The notes under the pieces are model-generated. The model ran no database searches. It saw nothing but the letters and a program-made list of their open reading frames with translations, and was not told where the DNA came from. Positions 1 to 9,934 of a stretch of 43,344 nt of DNA are shown here, one piece after another. The position numbers were made by a program, and so were the translations under genes. The DNA is from Conidiobolus incongruus B7586 (taxonomy: Eukaryota; Entomophthoromycota; Entomophthoromycetes; Entomophthorales; Conidiobolaceae). Positions within the stretch are counted from its first letter, which is position 1. Each line of letters begins with the position of its first letter. The stretch spans positions 1 to 43,344 of the forward strand of contig JNEM01008146.1 of the NCBI GenBank assembly GCA_000697335.1. Direction: 5' to 3'.

Positions 1-550
1 TATATATATATATATATATATCATTTATTTATAATGTTATAAAATGTAAATCTAAGAAAATAGAATATATTTATAAAATTGTGTAAGATACTAATATAGA
101 ATAATGATTTTTTATTAATCAATCGATAAAAATGTAAACATAATATTAAAGCAAGAAAACCGTGCATAAAAGTTTGATATGGTCAGGTTCAAAAAAGGAA
201 TTGATCATTAACTAAGATGAATGCTTAAGGTTTTAATTCCGACTGCATTAAACGACTCACACAAATTCATTAATTATGATGAAAACCACTGTTTTATAAA
301 TGTGTAGAGATCGCCAAAACTTTGAGCAACGCTATGCATTATAATGAATAAGATACATTAATAGTAAAATAGCTGAGTAATTTAGAATTTATTTTATTCA
401 GATTGTTAAATATAGTTTTTTAAATATAGAATACCAATGTAACACATTAGTATGCGATTTTTTGGATCTTATTAATTGGTTAGTAAAAATACAGGTGACT
501 ACAGTACAAAGGTTCATAATGTAAAGTGATATACTTTACCGAAAAGTGAT
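1..550. other. Intergenic, starts in (TA)n microsatellite
   Basis: Bases 1-20 are a pure TA dinucleotide run cut by the window edge. The rest is AT-rich and lies 3' of the 236-residue gene. Bases 180-345 are slightly richer in G and C than their surroundings, but no frame stays open and no known family is visible. Confidence 0.5.
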
Positions 551-1261
551 TTAGAAATAGCAAGGAGTTCTTCCTGATTTGCTGCAATAGGTAGTAGAGA
601 GGGAATCATTGGAATAATTGGGGTTCCAGTCATCTACCCATGAAGCGGGAGGTGTATCTAGAGGTGATTCTGAAATATTGCACTTTTGAGCAGGATGAAT
701 TATTTTTTCGCACTTTTTACTTTTGAGGTTGAGTAGATTGCATAAGGTTTGAGATTTAGCAGCATCTCTGCGAGCTTTAGAAGCACACTGGCGCATCATC
801 TCAAGGGCTTCAGGAGATTGCATGACGTCGCAAGCTCTGGACATGGCCATGCGAATTTCAGGATCGTTCCAAAGTTCAGAGGGATCTCTACAGAAGGATT
901 GGTTGGATTTTTGATATTGATTTAATTTGTGGGCAGCATCGCGGAAGATGAATGCATCGTTTGCCTGTAAGGTCTTCGATTTAATAGTCTTTTTATTACC
1001 ATTACAGTCCTCTTGATGGTGATATTTGATATCATCTTCGCTGGCCTGTGGTTGGTGTTGGGACCTTTCGGTTTCATTTTGCGTATTATCTTTATTTACA
1101 TCATCAATTTTAAACAAGGAAGAGGCAGGTAGCAACTGAGAGTCGGTAGAACTTGTTGAATCAGTTGAGTTGGATCTGGATGTTGAAATAGAGGTAGAGG
1201 AACGGTTAATATGACTGGCCAAAGCAAGAGCGGCAGCTAAACGAAAATCCATTTGTGACAT
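551..1261 (-). CDS. Hypothetical protein, 236 aa, Ser/Thr-rich N-terminus
   Basis: Single-exon gene for a 236-residue protein that I do not recognise. It starts MSQMDF; a second Met lies at residue 4. Residues 20-45 are a Ser/Thr tract and 50-95 are polar and charged, so both are probably disordered. Residues 100-180 look helical. Within them, residues 126-160 (DPSELWNDPEIRMAMS, then VMQSPEALEMMRQ) recall the Asp-Pro-Glu/Met-rich helices of STI1/ubiquilin-type chaperone-binding domains; this is a resemblance by eye only. There is no signal peptide or membrane segment. The tail has scattered cysteines (residues 183, 194, 226, 234). The codon use and GC content well above the flanks support a real gene. 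A TATAAATA box lies 142 bp upstream on the same strand. Confidence 0.7.
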   Translation of the reverse strand: MSQMDFRLAAALALASHINRSSTSISTSRSNSTDSTSSTDSQLLPASSLFKIDDVNKDNTQNETERSQHQPQASEDDIKYHHQEDCNGNKKTIKSKTLQANDAFIFRDAAHKLNQYQKSNQSFCRDPSELWNDPEIRMAMSRACDVMQSPEALEMMRQCASKARRDAAKSQTLCNLLNLKSKKCEKIIHPAQKCNISESPLDTPPASWVDDWNPNYSNDSLSTTYCSKSGRTPCYF

Positions 1262-1402
1262 AGTTCAAAGTTTCAAATATTAATCACAAATAGAGACTAA
1301 ATAAGATGAAATGAATGGGAAAATCAAATCAACTAAAGAATTCACAAGGAAATATAAACAAACAATAATTATTGATTAGTAGCTCTAAAGGAATACGAAA
1401 GC

Positions 1403-1410
1403 TATTTATA
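1403..1410 (-). promoter_or_regulatory. TATA box (TATAAATA) of the 236-aa gene
   Basis: Exact TATAAATA on the minus strand, 142 bp upstream of the ATG at 1261. The same octamer precedes three other genes in this window. Functional assignment is inferred from position and recurrence. Confidence 0.45.
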
Positions 1411-4080
1411 TCCTTTCATTTTGCTTGAATTTGATGTCAAAGACTTTATTAGCGCTTTTTAATTCATTTAAATCTAAATTTCATATTGCCAATATAATTG
1501 GTGGGCGATGATATCATAATACACCTTGGAATTAAAAATTATTTCCAGTTTACCCAATCACAAGCGATGAGAATAAAAAAGGACTTTCCAAATTTAGAAT
1601 ATAATTGATTTCAAACCTAATCCCAACACATCAAAATTATTAATCCTACTTTACTCACAAATAACCATTTTAAATTCAATGACTCAACCTATGATATCAT
1701 TTTTGAAATCATTATCCATTTATACATTCAACATTTTCAATGATCATGAATTTCTAACTTCTTTTCATTTAGTCCATGAATCATCGCAACGAAGAACATA
1801 ATTCAATACATGATTTAATGATTCAAAAATAGGTCATCATCCATAATAGAAATTAAATACTTTTGACATATTAATACCATTTAATTAGTGTTATATTGAT
1901 TTCATAAATTTGCAAAAGGAACAATATATCATAATTTGAATTAATCCTAAACTTGCAGAGTTTTTGGTACATTATCACATCTTAGTCCTTATCAAGTGAC
2001 CACATTCGGTCGGAATTATTGACAATATTTAATCAATATAGTCAAGACATACCATTGTTTCATATATGTTTATTTTTAATCTAAAAATATATAATTCTTT
2101 TGATCGTCTATATTGATCAGAAATGAATGTTTTTTATTATCATAACTCTGATTTTGCAGAATGTAGAAACATAAATGTCTAAACTTGAATTTAAAAAATC
2201 AAACTAATATATGATTGATATCAAATTAGAGTATGATAATTAACTGACTTAACACAACTGATGAGTTTTTTGATCTCTTTTAATCATATTCAATAACAAA
2301 CTTGTAATAATTTCAAACGTATCAGAATTAAAGGGATTATTTCTTCCAAGTATAATAAATAAAGTAAATGAAATCATCCAATCTTATAATAATTAGAATC
2401 TTAATAAATCAAACTAAACCATGAGAATTAAGGCTTATAATCCCTAATAAGGCAAATATGATCAAAGATCCGAGAGATCCCATAAGATATGTATTTTATA
2501 CTATATAATATGAAATATTCTGGATTATTTCTAAATTGGTAATAAATTTCAGCAATTGATCTGAATTAGTCAATTATGTAAGATTTAATTAATGGTTTCG
2601 AGTATTGATTAATTAATGAATTCATATTTTCATTATTGATATGTTTTAGATATTTGTCATAGTACTCAGCTTTAATAATTTTAACAGTATCTTGATCCAA
2701 ACTTTATCTTTTTTCAAATCATCATCTTATTGATTGATCAAGCTTTAATCAATATCCTGTCGCTTGATATAATGGGATAATTGTTCAAAAATATTATGTT
2801 ATATGCTATAATTATCGTAAGAATTCTTTGTTAAAAATAATTTTTAAAATTGATTATAATTTCAAATATATTCAATGAATTATTTCAAATTTATTATAAT
2901 GAATTCAATTAATAAAATAAAGAATAGTCATGAATTAATTGATATTTTAAAAATGAAATAGTGATATCATCATATGAATTGCATGGATTATTTTTTTACT
3001 GATTACCTATCACAGAATAAATTAAACTTATATTTATTTTTGTTATTAAAATTGATAATCTAAGATCAATATAGTATAATAATAACATATTTTTAATAAG
3101 ATACATAATAATCACAATCTAAATATAAATTTATTCACTCGACTTTCAATATTTAATTATAATAATTGACAAAACTAAAATTTTGAAGATTATTTTAATG
3201 AGGTGGATAAATTGCTTACCAGATTGAACTTACTAAATTTGGTATAATTTGAATTTTTCATTTGAACTAATTTGGAAATTACCCAATTTACAATAAATCA
3301 AAACACTGTTTATAGAAAAAATATCGCAGTTTTTAATTATTAATTATTATAATCAGGATGAACTATAAACAACAGTTTATGATATTCTGCGCTCATTTTT
3401 TAGACTAATTAAGCCAATTATTTTGAACAAAGTATAAAAATTATTCTTATCAATCCTAAATATTTTATTAAATATAATTATATACTAAATAAAGGAATAT
3501 TAGTTAAAAATATAAATTATTAAATATATTATTATTTTTTTTATATTTTAAAATGTTAATAAATCGAAAGTTTGTTTAATTATCTCCGAACCAAAATTGT
3601 ATTCAGCCTTTTGAATGTATATTTTTAATAACATACAGTTTTTGTAATGATATCTATCCATTTAATTTTTTGTATTCAACCATGTATTTGTGCTTATAAA
3701 TATAAATACAATGTTGAGTGAGTAAAATAAACATTAAATCATCAATGTAATACTATCGATTGAAATTTATATCAAGTTAATATTACTGTTTAATATTTCT
3801 GGTCAAAAGTATATTGAAGTGATATTAAAAAAAATAGAATAATATAAAATAAGTATATTGTTACCAAAAATGAGTATGAAATCATTGGGAAAAATCTAGA
3901 AATTCCCTCAAATTGATTAGTAATCAATCCCATAATATTTATTCTTTCAGATAAAATCTAAATAATTTATCATTGATCAACATTTATAATAATTAAATTC
4001 AAATTAATAGAAATATAAAAAAATTTTATTAAATAAACAATTTATATTATTTAAATTTCAAGTATAAATAACTTTACAAT
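1411..4080. other. 2.7-kb AT-rich divergent intergenic region
   Basis: Lies between two genes transcribed away from each other. No open frame, tRNA, rRNA or terminal repeats seen. It must hold both promoters. Only the TATAAATA at 1403 is recognisable; a TATAAATA at 4063-4070 is too close to the Mia40 ATG to be its TATA box. Confidence 0.4.
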
Positions 4081-4494
4081 ATGTCATATTCTAGAAAAGA
4101 CGGAGACGATATAATTGTTTTTTACGATGAAGAAAGTTATCAGAAAATTCAAGAAGATCATCCTCCAGAATCTTTAGTTGAACCCAATTCAGTTGTGAAC
4201 CCAGAAACTGGTGAATTCAACTGGGACTGTCCCTGTCTCGGCGGGATGGCAGATCCTCCATGTGGATCTTTCTTTAAAGAAGCGTTCACCTGTTTTTATT
4301 ATAGTGAAGCCGAACCTAAAGGTATTGATTGTGTAGAAAAATTTCAAGAAATGCAAGCTTGTTTCCGACAATTTCCTGAAATTTACGCCAACGAAATTAA
4401 AGACGACGAAGAAGCTAATAAAGCTTTAAATGATACTATTCCTGATCAAAATGATACTAATGAAACAATAACAAAAGAAGATAAAAAAGAATAA
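4081..4494 (+). CDS. MIA40: Mia40/CHCHD4, short soluble form
   Basis: Oxidoreductase of the mitochondrial intermembrane space (137 aa, single exon). Family knowledge: Mia40 introduces disulfides into incoming CX3C and CX9C proteins and is reoxidised by Erv1. Seen here: the redox-active CPC motif at C50-P51-C52 and the twin CX9C motifs C61/C71 and C84/C94, in the family context WDCPCLGGMADPPCG. The acidic, disordered tail (105-137) is typical. Yeast Mia40 is about 400 residues, with a presequence and membrane anchor. This protein has neither and matches human CHCHD4 (142 aa) in size. Its N-terminus, MSYSRKDGDDIIVF, also aligns with the human MSYCRQEGKDRIIF, the segment reported to bind AIFM1. 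Identification is secure; AIF dependence is inference. Confidence 0.96.
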   Translation: MSYSRKDGDDIIVFYDEESYQKIQEDHPPESLVEPNSVVNPETGEFNWDCPCLGGMADPPCGSFFKEAFTCFYYSEAEPKGIDCVEKFQEMQACFRQFPEIYANEIKDDEEANKALNDTIPDQNDTNETITKEDKKE

Positions 4495-5955
4495 AAACAA
4501 CGTATTTATTTAAAAATTAACAAATCATATAATTTATTAATGCCAGTTTTATTTAGATTATTTATATTACAATATTTTGAAATTGGATTATATCTATCTA
4601 AGTAATAATATAATATAATTAAAACACATCTATTTTATGTATTTTCATTTTTTTCGATATTTTTATATTAGTAATATCCAGATTAATATAAAATAATTCG
4701 GGTCAACAGATGATTTTTGAAAATGATTAACAAGATTCAAATTTAATTTAGGGTAAATTTGATTGTTGCAAGCATTTTTTAAATTTATTTATCAATGTAA
4801 TCATCTTTAATTTATTAATTAAATATTAGAAAGTAAAGTATATAGAATTATAGATTGAATAGAGTTTATTAAAATATAATATTCTATATTAATATAAGGA
4901 AATGGCTCTCTTTAATTTCTTATTACTCAGCTTTTCTATTTTGAAAATTAAATTTCAAATTTTTAGTATGTGAATTATAGATATATCAAAATATAATATA
5001 TAATTAAATTTTAGTCAATTGCCAATCTTATTATGAAAAATATTTAAATAAATCTAATTATTAAATTATCATTATTTTTTATTTGACATATACAATGATA
5101 TACTAGATCAATCTAAATTCCAATCTTAACTAATAAATTGAATAATTTGAATGACTGTATAGTTCATATTTAAGGTTCCAATATTAATAAACTCAAAGAA
5201 TACTTAACTGCGTTAACTTTTAAATTTTAAAAATTACTGATATCTTAAAAATTATTCATTTATTAATTATTACTAATATGTAGCTGAAATTAATTACTAT
5301 AAGCATCAAAAACATTAAAGAGATAAAACAAATGACTTGAATAGTGTATAATATTAATATTCAATATTAACCAATAGAATAGCCATTTAATAAAAAATAC
5401 CTGATATTTTTCATAGTATTGTAAGCTTGGGCTCATGTAATTTCATAAAATCATCCGAATTTAAAATGAAATTAAGGTGTGATGATAGGTTAATATCACT
5501 AGTTATAATAAATAGTTACACAATTATAGTTATGATCATTTCAAATTCTGTTAAGAAATACTATTTAAATATTGCCAAACTTATGCTCAATATATACCAA
5601 TAATATTCTAATAATCAAAATTTATAGATAACTAATCCATATCAATTAGAAGAGGTTATAAATATCATTGCCATATAAAATTAATAAAATTGCATATGAC
5701 TAATATAACATAATTATCAATATTGAGCAGAAAACGATATTCAATTGAATTTGGCAACCTAAGAGTTAAGCCAAATTACCTCCAATTACTCTATTAACAA
5801 TTTCATTGCAACCAAATTCACTATCCTTACGCCCATTATTTTGTATTGGGCTCAGAGTTTACAATATATATAATATTTGTAGTATTTGATGAGATCAATA
5901 GTTTATCATAATTTTAATAGCATTATTATATTATAATTAATCTAATTTTTATATA
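4495..5955. other. AT-rich intergenic between Mia40 and CHAP genes
   Basis: No coding potential seen. The segment 5740-5860 is less AT-rich, with C-rich motifs, and is followed by a TATATATAA stretch at 5865-5873, 83 bp before the CHAP ATG. This is probably the CHAP promoter (inference). Confidence 0.4.
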
Positions 5956-6729
5956 ATGAAACTGTCTTGGCTCTTTATTATTTCTATAATATCTCCTTTA
6001 GCTAGTATTTTTATTGGTAATTAATTTATAAAATATAATAATTTTATATTATTCTTAAAAAAATTATTTTGCATAGATTTTAACAACCCTAACAAACTGG
6101 TAAGGAGGGATGATTTCGATATGGATTTTCTCAGGTCTATAGATTCTGACACTTTAATCAGACTCCTGTTTGAATTCTGGTATAATAATATCTATAAACC
6201 TAATCAAAATCAGCCTTCTGAAGAAAATCCACCTCCTCCAACGTCAGAACCTAGTCCTGAGACTAATGAGCAATGTAAAAGATTATTCTCACCAGATGAA
6301 CCTTGTGAGCTCGCTTCAATTAGACAAAAAGCTGATTTTTATACTGAAGTTAACCAGTCCAAACCCGAAGATCAAAGAGGTCAATGTACAGAGTGGGTAG
6401 ACGGCAGATACCACCAAATGTTTGGAACTCATTTCGCTTTCAATGGATCTGCCTACACATTTGCTGACCAAGCTAAAGAAACTGGAGAATATTACGTCGA
6501 TGTGGTTCCTACCGTGGGCAGTGTCCTGGTTCTCCCTGCCAATGTCTTAGGAAGTTCAGAAGATGGGCATGTAGCAATTGTTGAAAAAGTGTATAGTAAT
6601 GGCGAAATTTGTACATCAAATTGGAATGCACCAACTCAAGGTGTATTAACTATGAAAAGATTTACAGTTGATACAAATGTAATGCAATTCGTTCACCATA
6701 AACAAGCACCCGCATTAGAATGCAACTAA
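5956..6729 (+). CDS. Secreted CHAP-domain protein (amidase/peptidase fold), 237 aa
   Basis: Two exons, 5956-6016 and 6077-6729, joined by a 60-nt GT-TAG intron (6017-6076) in phase 1. Exon 1 encodes a signal peptide (MKLSWLFIISIISPLA). It is followed by a dibasic LVRR site at residues 28-31, consistent with kexin processing. Residues 65-81 are Pro-rich. The CHAP domain covers about 120-232: catalytic-type Cys124 in GQCTEW, His185 in DGHVAIVEKV, and a polar residue near Asn202 in TSNWN. This is the Cys-His-Asn/Glu order of the NlpC/P60-CHAP family. Those enzymes usually cut peptidoglycan amide or peptide bonds and are mostly bacterial or phage, so a target such as competing bacteria is plausible but inferred. 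Introns and fungal-style processing argue against contamination. The gene converges on the next gene with only 80 bp between stop codons. Confidence 0.85.
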
Positions 6730-6809
6730 TAAATTTGATACTAATCATTTCATCATACTTGAAATTTTATTAATATTTTTTCATATACATTATATTATTT
6801 TATTTAACT

Positions 6810-7160
6810 TTAGTAAACAGGGGGATTGGGAGGAGGGTACATTAAAATAGGCGGAACTGGACGAAATATTTGAAATGCGGCGCGGAGATGGTTGGCGGCA
6901 TCATTTTGATACAATTGGTTAACTTGATCCGAGTTCAATGGAGTGTAGTAGTTGTTACCAGCTTCATTTTTGTAGGTATAACCATTAGGATTGGTGACAG
7001 AGGATGTGCCGTATGCAGTGCCCCAAGCTTCGCCTTTGGGATGGCCAGTTCCATCATCGACATACGAGGAGCTATATGATGTGGACTTGGAAAAGGAGGT
7101 GGTCAAAGGAGTGGCTCCCATAACCATGGTCAAAAAGCTGATTAAGTCAACTACTCTCAT
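6810..7160 (-). CDS. Small secreted protein, 116 aa, Tyr/Pro-rich, cysteine-free
   Basis: Single-exon gene for an unrecognised protein. The N-terminus (MRVVDLISFLTMVMGATPLT) reads as a signal peptide. The mature part is Ser/Tyr/Asn/Gly-rich (residues 22-75), then has a short helical stretch with QNDAANHLRAAF near 85-96 and a Pro-rich end, YPPPNPPVY. It has no cysteine, so it is not a disulfide-stabilised effector. Codon use and GC content stand out from the flanks, and a TATAAATA box sits 85 bp upstream. Its 3' end faces the CHAP gene. A wall or surface role is possible but not shown. Confidence 0.75.
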   Translation of the reverse strand: MRVVDLISFLTMVMGATPLTTSFSKSTSYSSSYVDDGTGHPKGEAWGTAYGTSSVTNPNGYTYKNEAGNNYYTPLNSDQVNQLYQNDAANHLRAAFQIFRPVPPILMYPPPNPPVY

Positions 7161-7244
7161 ATTCCAATAAATAATAAATAAATAAAAATTAAATTAAGCT
7201 ATACTAATCTGACTTCAGTTTAATGAGAGGAGTACATTGAACAG

Positions 7245-7252
7245 TATTTATA
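7245..7252 (-). promoter_or_regulatory. TATA box (TATAAATA) of the small secreted protein
   Basis: Exact TATAAATA, followed by C, on the minus strand 85 bp before the ATG at 7160. It has the same octamer and similar spacing to the wall-protein gene. Confidence 0.5.
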
Positions 7253-8452
7253 CTACCATTAATGAACTCCTATGAATTTGAGAATGTTAATTGAATCAAA
7301 TATATTGAATATTTATAAATCCTTAAACACATTCCAAATATCCAGCACTTTTCAAACTCTAAAATTCCAACAATTTAATTCAGATATATGAAAATTTAAG
7401 GTGATATTCATTTTCTTACACTATTATCTCAATACTTAATGAAATGTACAAAGATTGATTCAAGTTTTAGATTTTGGTTTATACTTGGTAATATTCGTTA
7501 ATAAATTACCCAATAATCTAGGTTTTTTAATTGTTTTGACTCAGTTTTAATTTGAAACTTATTTTGATTATAAACATAAGGTTAAACCAAATACCAATTG
7601 TCGCTTCAATTTCATTTCCCAGTCAAAGAATTAAAAATTATAATTTAATAATTTTATAAAATTTAAAACACTAATTAATAATATATCAAATATTTATGCA
7701 ATGCTTAAAATATTCGTGTATTATTAACATATAATTTTAGTAAAAATCAATATATAGATATCAAAATAATTTTTTCAAATCATATAGTTTTAGCCCAACT
7801 ATGTTTTGTAAAATGAATAGAATACAATTGATATAAATATTTGCTATTTTCATAAATTCTCTAATTGATTGACTAAATATTTGATAATACAAGTTTCTTG
7901 GTAATTTTTAATTGGTTTAAATTATTAATTTGAATGATTTTGACAATGTTAAATACAAGTATTCTCTACATGGTAGTCGAATATGTACAAAAGATTTACT
8001 ATTCAGTAAGACTTGAACATGATTTTATAAAATTGTTAAAAAGGACTATCATAAATACTGTATTATATATAATATGATAATAGCTAAGTTGGTGGATGCT
8101 AAATAAACATATATACAAACTCATTTTATTGATTATACCTTAAAAATCTATTGAGACAAAATTATAAATAATATAAAATTGGTGAATTAATAATATTTTT
8201 ATAAATATTTAAAGAATATTTTGTATTTGTAATAAATAATGTAAAAGTTAAAAGGTAATTGCTAGGATATAAATAATCCTGTATTTTGTTAATGCCATAT
8301 CATATATATTCTGGAATTCAAAATCTTATATAATTGACATCAAATGAAAATACTACACATAGATAAGGCTTGAAGTATTAAAACATAAGAAAATGGATTA
8401 TAAAGGTAACCGAAAAACCAAATATATATGTCCAATTTGAATCTAAACTTAC
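7253..8452. other. AT-rich intergenic, no gene seen
   Basis: About 1.2 kb with stops in all frames. Bases 8340-8452 continue the open frame of the exon-like segment that follows on the minus strand, but are AT-rich and look intronic. Confidence 0.4.
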
Positions 8453-8633
8453 TTGAGAGAGGCAAAACTTTATAAGCATGAATCCTGGCAACATTGAAAT
8501 TAGCTTTAATATAGTGGAAATATTGCGTGTTTTGCTCTTTACTGACAAGATGGGATAAATAATGACTCATGAATCGGCATTGAAGATCAATTAAGACACT
8601 AACGGTTGATATCACTTTACTGGTCAATTGTGA
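8453..8633 (-). other. Orphan exon-like segment, 60 codons
   Basis: An open stretch of 181 nt whose composition and residue mix look coding. It begins SQLTSKVISTVSVLIDLQC and ends ARIHAYKVLPLS. It is bounded on the minus strand by a GCAG acceptor-like site (8637-8634) and a perfect GTAAGT donor (8452-8447). I could not find convincing partner exons on either side, and I do not recognise the sequence. Against it: every intron I could verify in this window ends in TAG, not CAG. It may be an internal exon of a small gene or the remnant of one. Confidence 0.3.
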
Positions 8634-9439
8634 CTGCAATTTTAGAAAATTATTCTCAATTAAATGTTAAGTATCAACTAAAACCCAAAACAATTAATTT
8701 CATATCATCATTATCAAAATTTAAATAATATGATTTTTCCAAATAATACAGTTGAGAATATACCACCTATCTAAAATATTTCATTGTTTGGGGTATTAAT
8801 AAACCGTTTTTCAAGTATATTTAAAATTAGAATAATTTGAATATCTCTTATTAGAAAATAATTATAAAATTTGAATCCAAATTAACTTTTTAATTAAATA
8901 TATAATAATAGATATTAAACATGGGATTTTATATTTTAATATTGAATATTTTAAGATTTTAATAAAAATATTAAGAGTTGGAAGAAAATTGAACATTAGT
9001 TAAAGCGAGAGCATATTTAATAGTCATTAAAACATTTTTGAACGTCTTATATGATTCAAAACTATATAATATCAATTGTTAAAGTCATAATTGTTATTTT
9101 TCTAATTTTATTAAGGAATAATATTGATTATTCAAAAACACAAATACATATATACATCAAATTAATCAAAATTTTTAATGGATAAATTATATTCAAATCA
9201 CTAACCATCTAAAAATCAAATTTTATTACTAAAATCATTAGATAAAAATTACAATATTAATGTGTATATTGAATTTTTCAAAATGATAAAATATTGTAAT
9301 AATTTTTATAATTATAGATTTAAATATTTAAAAAAATTTAATAGTATATTTCTAAATATTCTATTATGAACATAAATATATATTAATCTACAGTAATTAA
9401 AAAATATTAAGTTTGAATAATCTTTAAATCCCATTTTCG
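8634..9439. other. AT-rich intergenic
   Basis: No open frame of note on either strand. If the exon-like segment at 8453-8633 is real, its upstream exons would have to lie here. Confidence 0.35.
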
Positions 9440-9601
9440 ATGAATCTAACATTCTATCTATCTCTTATGTTTACACTAACTAATTGCATTGACGTCATAT
9501 CTAGTACTACTATAGTGGGAAAATATATGTATGTTGAATATTATGATAATCATCCTTTAGCCACAAACGGAGGTTTGATCCCACCTAATTATAGTTATTA
9601 A
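9440..9601 (+). CDS. Possible 53-aa secreted peptide
   Basis: Short open frame with a signal-peptide-like start (MNLTFYLSLMFTLTNCIDV). The mature part holds KYMYVEYYDNHP and ends in IPPNYSY. The region is clearly less AT-rich than the DNA on both sides, which fits coding sequence. Its Tyr/Pro-rich end resembles in style, not by clear homology, the 116-residue secreted protein at 6810-7160. No known family. It could be a chance frame or one exon of a larger gene. Confidence 0.4.
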   Translation: MNLTFYLSLMFTLTNCIDVISSTTIVGKYMYVEYYDNHPLATNGGLIPPNYSY

Positions 9602-9934
9602 CAATTTACAATTTCAATCACTAACCTTGAAATTTGATAGGTAAATGATTAACCTTTAAATATTTTAAAAATTTTTTTAGTGGAATATAAATGAATAACT
9701 ATTAATATAATTGAATTGAAATATTTTAGATTATTAAGACATTAATGAACTTGTTAAATCCAATTAATTTCAATAGTTGTAAAAATTTTTTCTATTCATT
9801 TGGTAATTGTTAAAATTATATAGGTTAGAATATATTATATGTTTAATTAATGGAAAATGAAATAAATAATACCAAAAATAATGACGATTTATTATGTAAA
9901 AGTAGAATTAAAGTGATTATTTTATTAAGTAAAT
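9602..9934. other. AT-rich intergenic
   Basis: 333 bases between the possible secreted peptide and the 3' end of the phosphatase gene. Nothing recognised. Confidence 0.4.

Noticed and set aside
180-345. Decayed gene or transposase remnant near the window start
   Set aside because: Slightly raised GC content only; translation in all frames gives no recognisable family and frequent stops.
4063-4070. TATAAATA as TATA box of Mia40
   Set aside because: It ends 10 bp before the ATG, too close to direct the transcription start for this gene.
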